64,000 nt of DNA from Streptomyces sp. RB17 (GTDB taxonomy: Bacteria; Actinomycetota; Actinomycetes; Streptomycetales; Streptomycetaceae). The stretch is from the NCBI RefSeq assembly GCF_009604455.1, contig NZ_WEGL01000007.1, positions 558,001 through 622,000 on the forward strand, written 5' to 3'. The notes below the pieces were generated by a model. That model was not told where the DNA came from. It was given only the letters and a program-made list of their open reading frames with translations, and did not search any database. The position numbers and the translations under genes are program-made. This document shows, piece after piece, positions 58,915 through 64,000 of the stretch. How positions within the stretch are numbered: the stretch's first letter is position 1; every line of letters begins with the position of its first letter.

Positions 58915-60250
58915 CCCGCGACCTGCGCTCAAGCTCGCCGGAGTCGTGACAGCCGTACAGACCACGGCGGTACTGCTGGCCACACGTGCCTTCGCCGCGC
59001 CGTCACCCACCCCTTCGCCCTCACCGTCGAAGAGCAAGTACAACTGCGACGTCATCTCCGGTGAGGCCAGGAAGTACTGCGAACGCGGCAACACCTCCAG
59101 TGGCTCCGGAGGTTCCAGCGTCCCGGACACCTCCACCCTCGACCCCCTCTCCTCCCTCGCCAAAGGCTGTGCCGAAGCCGCCTCCTGGACGATCGAGAAG
59201 CTCAGCAAGGCCGTGAAGGAGACCGCCAACGTCGACTTCACGAATCCCAAGTTTCTGCAGCAGTACGCGATCGTGTTCGCGGCGTCCACGATCCTGACGC
59301 TCCTGCTGTGGCTCCTGGCCGTCGCCAAGCGAGCCGTGCGCGGGGTGCCGCTGACGACCGCGATCTCGGAAGCCGTCGGGTTTCTGTGGCTGACCGTGCT
59401 CGCCTCTGCCTTCACCCCGCTGATCCTGTACACGGTCGTATCGGCCACCGACGGCGTCACGGACGTCCTCGCCAAGGCCACCGGCGACCAGGCCGACACG
59501 TTCTTCGGCACCTTCTCCGGCGCCCTCGGCAAGGGCACCGACATCGGCGGCGGCCCGATCATGCTGATCGTGGTCTCCCTGGTCAGCATCCTCGCCGCCG
59601 GCGTCCTCTGGCTGGAGCTGGTCATCAGGGCCGCCCTCCTCTACGTCGGCGCCCTCCTCGGCACCGTCGTCTACGCGGGGCTCGTCGACAAGAACCTGTG
59701 GGGACATGTCCGGCGCTGGGCGGGGATCATGATCGCCGTCATCCTCGTCAAGCCAGTGATCGTGATCGTGCTCGGGCTCGCCGGCGCGCTCTCCTCCGGC
59801 AACGGCCCCGACTCCTTCTCCGCCGTCGTCTCCGGCCTCGCCATCATCCTGCTCGCCATCTTCGCCAGCGCGATGATCTACCGCTTCGTCCCCGGCTTCG
59901 GCGACGAGATCGCAGGCAGCCGCAACAACCGCATCATGCAGGGCGCCGAGTCCAAGGCCGCCGCCGTCATCAGCTCCCCCGCCACACTCGTCGCCCAGGG
60001 CATCAAGACCCACAGCTCCCGGGCCGACAACAACGGAGCAGGGGGACAGTCGAGCAGCGCCCCCCGCCCCGCCAACCCCGCCACCGGCGGCGTCGCGGCC
60101 CACAGCAGCCGTACCCCCGCCGGGGGCGGTGGCGGAGCCGTCCCCTCCGCCACCCCCGCGCCCCGCGCACCCAGCCCGGCCAGCCCCGCCAACACCCCGC
60201 ATGCCAGCAACACGCGCAACGTCAACCGCACGGGAGGTGAAGGGCGTTGA
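58904..60250 (+). CDS. VirB6/TrbL-like multi-pass membrane protein
   Basis: A 448-aa protein: N-terminal signal-like helix (about 8-28), Ser/Pro linker, two cysteines in YNCDVISGEARKYC, then six or seven helices (about 130-350) and a disordered Ser/Ala/Pro/Asn tail of about 110 residues. The layout matches VirB6/TrbL channel components. It overlaps the previous gene by 11 nt and the next by 4 nt (TTGA), so it is part of a tightly coupled operon. Confidence 0.82.
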   Translation: MPGSPRPALKLAGVVTAVQTTAVLLATRAFAAPSPTPSPSPSKSKYNCDVISGEARKYCERGNTSSGSGGSSVPDTSTLDPLSSLAKGCAEAASWTIEKLSKAVKETANVDFTNPKFLQQYAIVFAASTILTLLLWLLAVAKRAVRGVPLTTAISEAVGFLWLTVLASAFTPLILYTVVSATDGVTDVLAKATGDQADTFFGTFSGALGKGTDIGGGPIMLIVVSLVSILAAGVLWLELVIRAALLYVGALLGTVVYAGLVDKNLWGHVRRWAGIMIAVILVKPVIVIVLGLAGALSSGNGPDSFSAVVSGLAIILLAIFASAMIYRFVPGFGDEIAGSRNNRIMQGAESKAAAVISSPATLVAQGIKTHSSRADNNGAGGQSSSAPRPANPATGGVAAHSSRTPAGGGGGAVPSATPAPRAPSPASPANTPHASNTRNVNRTGGEGR

Positions 60251-61803
60251 CGACCGAGTCCCACCTGTCCCATCCGATCACGCCCCGCCGTACATATCTC
60301 ATCGGCCGCGCCCGGCCGAACGCGATCGTCGGCCGGAACCGCGAGTCCGGCGAGATCGCGCTGATCGTCGCGGGCGCGTTCCTCGGCATGATGTGCGGCC
60401 TCGTCGTCCCGGTACTGTCCCTGCGGATCGTGCTATTGATGGGCTTCCCGCTGCTCGCGCTCGCCGCGGTGTACGTGCCGTACAAGCGCCGCACCTTCTA
60501 CAAGTGGTTCGAGATCAACCGCAGCTACAAGCGGACCGTCAAGAACGGCGCCCACTACCGCTCCGCCGCCATGGAAGCCGGCACGCGCCTCGACGGACGG
60601 GAGATCGAGGTCGGCCCGCCCCCGGGCATCGGCCGCATCAACTGGCTCGCCGCACCCTTCGGGCCGGACGAGATCGCCGTACTGCTGCACGCCGACCGGA
60701 AGACCGTCACCGCCGCCATCGAGATCGAGGGCCCCGGCGTCGGCCTGCGCGACTCCGAGGACCAGGAGGCCCTGGTCGACCGCTTCGGCACGCTGCTCAA
60801 GCACGTCGCCAACGGGGACGGTTTCGTCACCCGCCTGCAGATGCTCGCCCGTACGCTCCCCGCCGACCCCGACGCGCACGCCAAGGACGTCACCCAACGC
60901 GGTGACTCCCGCTCCCCCGGCTGGCTCCAGCAGTCGTACGACCAGCTGCAGTCCATGGTGTCCACCAGCAGCGAGCAGCACCGCGCCTACCTCGTCGCCT
61001 GTATGCACTACACGCGCGAACTCGCCGCCGAGGCCAGTGCCATGGCCCGCGCCGTCCGCGCCCGCGGCGGCAAGGTCGACCGGGACGCGGGACTCGCGGT
61101 CGTCATGGCCCGCGAGCTGACCGACATCTGCTCCCGGCTCCAGGAGGCCGACATCCGGGTCCGCCAACCGCTGGGCCAGGGCCGGCTCGCCTCCCTCATC
61201 CACTCCATGTACGACCCGGACCACCCCATCGACCACATCCAGGCGATGACCCAGCGCAACGCCTGGCCGGCCGAGCTCGACGCCACCGAGCCCACCTTCC
61301 TCCAGGCCAAGACCCGCGAGTCCAACACCCGCGCCCCCTGGTGCCACGCCACCGCCTGGGTGAAGGAGTGGCCGATGACCCCGGTCGGGGTCAACTTCCT
61401 CGCGCCCCTCCTCGTCCACACCCCGGACGTCATCCGAACGGTCGCGGTGACGATGGATCTCGAACCCACCGAGGTAGCCATCGAACGCATGCTGACCGAG
61501 AAGACCAACGACGAGGCCGAGGCCTCCCGCGCCGCCAAGATGAACCGCACCGTCGACCCGCGCGACGTCGCCGCCCACAACCGCCTCGACCAGAGAGGCG
61601 AAGACCTCGCGAGCGGCGCGGCCGGCGTCAACCTCGTCGGCTACATCACCGTCTCGGCCCGCACCCCGGAGGCCCTCAACCGCGACAAGCGCACGATAAG
61701 GGCCTCCGCAGGCAAGTCGTACCTCAAGCTGGAATGGTGCGACCGAGAGCACCACCGCGCCTTCGTGAACACACTTCCCTTCGCCACCGGCATCCGCAGG
61801 TAG
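60247..61803 (+). CDS. SCO6880-type protein (PrgI-like membrane segment plus VirB4 N-terminal-like domain)
   Basis: A 518-aa protein starting at TTG 60247 (GGGAGGTGAAGGGCG upstream). Two helices near residues 34-80 (ALIVAGAFLGMMCGLVVPV; LLMGFPLLALAAVYVPY) resemble PrgI/VirB3. The rest is cytoplasmic and lacks a P-loop; it matches the N-terminal region of VirB4/TraC-like ATPases. The ATPase domain is in the next gene, so VirB4 is split into two proteins. It ends 14 nt before that gene. Confidence 0.85.
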   Translation: MTTESHLSHPITPRRTYLIGRARPNAIVGRNRESGEIALIVAGAFLGMMCGLVVPVLSLRIVLLMGFPLLALAAVYVPYKRRTFYKWFEINRSYKRTVKNGAHYRSAAMEAGTRLDGREIEVGPPPGIGRINWLAAPFGPDEIAVLLHADRKTVTAAIEIEGPGVGLRDSEDQEALVDRFGTLLKHVANGDGFVTRLQMLARTLPADPDAHAKDVTQRGDSRSPGWLQQSYDQLQSMVSTSSEQHRAYLVACMHYTRELAAEASAMARAVRARGGKVDRDAGLAVVMARELTDICSRLQEADIRVRQPLGQGRLASLIHSMYDPDHPIDHIQAMTQRNAWPAELDATEPTFLQAKTRESNTRAPWCHATAWVKEWPMTPVGVNFLAPLLVHTPDVIRTVAVTMDLEPTEVAIERMLTEKTNDEAEASRAAKMNRTVDPRDVAAHNRLDQRGEDLASGAAGVNLVGYITVSARTPEALNRDKRTIRASAGKSYLKLEWCDREHHRAFVNTLPFATGIRR

Positions 61804-61817
61804 GGGCTGATTCGCCG

Positions 61818-63230
61818 ATGCGGGATCCGCTGTCCGTCCTCACCGACGCCTTCACCTCCTTCCTCTTCGGGAAGGTCGAGACGACCCGGCTGCCGGTGCG
61901 CACCTCCACGGGCCAGGCCCAGGCGGTCTATCTGCCCACGGCCGCGCCCGGCCTCGGCGACTCCGGCGTCATCATCGGCCGCGAGGTCTACTCCGGAAAG
62001 GGCTACATCTACGACCCCTTCCAGCTCTACGGCCAGCAGCTCCCGGCGCCGCACTGGCTGGTCCTCGGCGAGTCCGGCAACGGCAAGTCGGCCCTGGAGA
62101 AGACGTACGTCCTGCGCCAGCTGCGCTTCAAGGACCGCCAGGTCGTCGTCCTGGACGCGCAGGGCGAGGACGGCGTCGGCGAATGGAACCTGATCGCGGA
62201 GGAGCTGGGGATAACTCCCATCCGGCTCGACCCGACGGCCGCCCTGGACCACGGCATCCGGCTCAACCCCCTCGACCCGGCGATCACCACCACCGGTCAG
62301 CTCGCGCTGCTCCGGACGATCATCGAAGTCGCGATGGGCCACGGCCTCGACGAACGCGCCGGCTTCGCCCTCAAGGTCGCCCACTCCTACGTCAACGAGT
62401 CGATCCTCGACCGCCAGCCGGTCCTCTCCGACATCGTCGAGCAGCTACGGCACCCGGAACCGGAGTCGGCCGAGGCGATGAACGTCGCCATAGACGACGT
62501 ACGCGCCTGGGGACTCGACGTCGCGCTCGTCCTGGACCGGCTGGTCGACGGTGACCTGCGGGGCATGTTCGACGGCCCGACCACGGTCGGCATCGACCTG
62601 GACGCCCCGCTCATCGTCTTCGACCTGTCCCACATCGACCGCAACTCCATCGCCATGCCCATCCTCATGGCGATCGTCGGCGTCTGGCTGGAGCACACCT
62701 GGATCCGCCCCGACCGGAAGAAGCGCATCTTCCTGGTCGAGGAGGCCTGGCACATCATCAACAGCCCGTTCGTGGCCCAGCTGTTCCAGCGCCTGCTGAA
62801 GTTCGGCCGCCGGCTGGGTCTCTCGTTCGTCGCGGTCGTCCACCATCTGTCCGACGTGGTCGACGGCGCGGCGGCGAAGGAGGCTGCCGCGATCCTCAAG
62901 ATGGCGTCCACCCGGACGATCTACGCCCAGAAGGCCGACGAGGCCCGGGCCACCGGCCGGGTGCTGGGTTTGCCGAGGTGGGCGGTGGAAATCATCCCGA
63001 CACTGACGCCCGGCATCGCCGTATGGGACGTCAACGGCAATGTCCAGGTGGTCAAACACCTGGTCACGGAGACGGAACGCCCGCTGGTCTTCACCGACCG
63101 CGCGATGACCGAGTCCTCCAGCGACCTCGCGGCCGACGACGCCCTGCGCGCCGCCGAGCTGGAGGCCGAGCAGCGGGCGGCGGCCTTCGTGGAACAGCAC
63201 CTGGGCGACTCCGAGTCGACGGTGGCCTAG
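61818..63230 (+). CDS. VirB4/TraC-like secretion ATPase
   Basis: A 470-aa ATPase: Walker A GESGNGKSALEKTYVL (about residue 82), Walker B RIFLVEEAWHII, and the VirB4-specific segments FGRRLGLSFVAVVHHLSDV and NPLDPAITTTGQL. It lacks the VirB4 N-terminal domain, supplied by the upstream gene. It probably powers assembly or substrate movement of a membrane complex at the inner face. A 37-nt spacer leads to the VirD4-like gene. Confidence 0.92.
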   Translation: MRDPLSVLTDAFTSFLFGKVETTRLPVRTSTGQAQAVYLPTAAPGLGDSGVIIGREVYSGKGYIYDPFQLYGQQLPAPHWLVLGESGNGKSALEKTYVLRQLRFKDRQVVVLDAQGEDGVGEWNLIAEELGITPIRLDPTAALDHGIRLNPLDPAITTTGQLALLRTIIEVAMGHGLDERAGFALKVAHSYVNESILDRQPVLSDIVEQLRHPEPESAEAMNVAIDDVRAWGLDVALVLDRLVDGDLRGMFDGPTTVGIDLDAPLIVFDLSHIDRNSIAMPILMAIVGVWLEHTWIRPDRKKRIFLVEEAWHIINSPFVAQLFQRLLKFGRRLGLSFVAVVHHLSDVVDGAAAKEAAAILKMASTRTIYAQKADEARATGRVLGLPRWAVEIIPTLTPGIAVWDVNGNVQVVKHLVTETERPLVFTDRAMTESSSDLAADDALRAAELEAEQRAAAFVEQHLGDSESTVA

Positions 63231-63267
63231 GGCAGGCAGGGACAGAGGCACGGCAGGGGAGGAACGG

Positions 63268-64000
63268 GTGAGACCGGACGCTCGCGACCGCCGCGAGGAC
63301 CGCCGGGAGGGCCAGGGCGGCATCCCCGACGGTCTGCTGATCGGCATGCTCGCGTTCCTCCTCGGCATGACCGTGCTGGTGTGGACGGCCACCGGCCTGG
63401 CGGCCCTCTTCGCCAAGGGCGCCTGGCCGCACGGCGTCACCTTCACCCGCACCCCCCTCGCCATGCGCCACCTCATCGGCGAACCCCACGACATCACCGG
63501 CGCCTGGCCCGACACCCCCGCCTCCCAGCTCTCCGGCTGGGGCCTGTTCTGGGGCCTGTTCATCGGCCAGCTGATGGTCCTGTTCGTGCTCACCGTGTTC
63601 GTGATGGGAGCGGTGGCGCGATGGCGGGCGGGCAGAGCGCGGGCGCGGGCCCAGAAGGCGATGCCGGCGGCGCCGGAGCAGCGGTACGAGGTTCCTGTGC
63701 GGTACGAGGCACCTGTGCCGTACGAGGTCCCTGTACCGCGTACGGAGCCCGCGCCGAGTGAGGCCGTCCCGGTCCCGCAGCCCACGGCGACCGCCCCGGC
63801 TCCGGCACCACAGGAGCCCCTGACTCACCTGCCGGCCGACGGTGAACCGGTGGGCGACTGGGAGAAGATCGTCGTGGCACCCAGGGAAAGGCGCCAGGCG
63901 GCCGCGACCCAGGCCGTACGAGACGCCGAGGGCGCCACCCTGGTCGTCACCTCGAACCCCACCCTCTGGACGGAGACAAAGGACGCCAGAGCCAAACTCG
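63268..64000 (+). CDS. VirD4/TraG-like coupling protein with degenerate P-loop (partial)
   Basis: About 244 codons to the window end. It starts at GTG 63268 with GGGGAGGAA upstream. Two helices (about 22-47 and 91-118) anchor the N-terminus, followed by an Arg-rich stretch and Pro-rich repeats (RYEVPV, RYEAPV, PYEVPV). The soluble domain then begins: DWEKIVVAPRERRQAAATQ is where TraG/VirD4 proteins have GPPRSGKTTAL, and VVTSNPTLWTETKDARAKL corresponds to the next conserved strand. No GKT or GKS is present. It may be a pseudo-ATPase. The rest lies outside. Confidence 0.75.
   Translation, partial: MRPDARDRREDRREGQGGIPDGLLIGMLAFLLGMTVLVWTATGLAALFAKGAWPHGVTFTRTPLAMRHLIGEPHDITGAWPDTPASQLSGWGLFWGLFIGQLMVLFVLTVFVMGAVARWRAGRARARAQKAMPAAPEQRYEVPVRYEAPVPYEVPVPRTEPAPSEAVPVPQPTATAPAPAPQEPLTHLPADGEPVGDWEKIVVAPRERRQAAATQAVRDAEGATLVVTSNPTLWTETKDARAKL

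Noticed and set aside
1..64000. tRNA, rRNA, riboswitch or insertion sequence
   Set aside because: None was recognised by reading both strands; no transposase-like protein and no terminal inverted repeats were seen. A dedicated covariance-model search could still find a structured RNA.

Overview
The window is a 64 kb piece of a Streptomyces chromosome. Base composition is very GC-rich, and the genes show the actinobacterial hallmarks: mycothiol synthase, GlnR, Nur, RsiG, DevA-type GntR regulators, SCO6880-type proteins, and many genes with no ribosome binding site whose start codon lies 6-7 nt after a -10 hexamer (leaderless). From memory, the gene order resembles the S. coelicolor core region around SCO4126-SCO4190, but no alignment was run.

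Region 1-8.3 kb: a DevA-like GntR regulator (cut by the window edge), a 55-aa membrane protein and a DevE-like paralogue. Then an Eis-type acetyltransferase, RsiG (c-di-GMP-dependent anti-sigma factor for WhiG), Dtd, a DinB/mycothiol-fold protein, YgfZ, Nur, a small secreted protein and a HAD phosphatase. Region 8.3-20.5 kb: a nitrobindin-type protein preceded by a 32-aa membrane peptide, a three-gene operon of bitopic membrane proteins, a DsrE-like protein, DUF3099 and DUF2993 proteins, a sulfurtransferase preceded by a 26-aa leader peptide, DUF1416, an Asn/Gly-rich secreted protein, a membrane protein with a MoaD-like partner, a hydrolase, GlnR and a LacI regulator.

Region 20.5-31 kb: an HtrA-like protease, about 0.9 kb of very GC-rich imperfect repeats, and a two-component system (MprAB-like). 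Then a MarR/NmrA divergent pair, two broken genes (a membrane protein with an in-frame TGA and a frameshifted ABC transporter), a basic 44-aa peptide and mshD. Region 31-43.4 kb is a phosphate/polyphosphate block: ppk, CHAD, Nudix, a lipoprotein, csoR, a Pit accessory protein and pit, then pstB-A-C-S on the opposite strand, with a four-unit PHO box upstream of pstS.

Region 43.4-57.3 kb looks accessory. It holds a BBE-type oxidoreductase lipoprotein, a PAP2 phosphatase, an SLT+NlpC/P60 wall hydrolase, a receptor Ser/Thr kinase, a Uma2 nuclease gene with a damaged 5' end, and a WhiJ-like trio (ATPase, XRE, DUF397). It also has a scar where a TetR tail and half an EamA transporter abut, a trypsin-like protease, two SDRs under a TetR regulator, and a sedolisin. 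Short tandem repeats recur here.

Region 57.6-64 kb is a tightly packed chromosomal type-IV-secretion-like operon: a VirB2/TrbC-like small protein, a bitopic protein, a VirB6/TrbL-like protein, a split VirB4 (separate N-terminal and ATPase proteins), and a VirD4/TraG-like protein cut by the window edge whose expected P-loop position lacks the GKT motif. No relaxase is visible. This is the best candidate for an incompletely described system here. No rRNA, tRNA, CRISPR array or insertion sequence was recognised.
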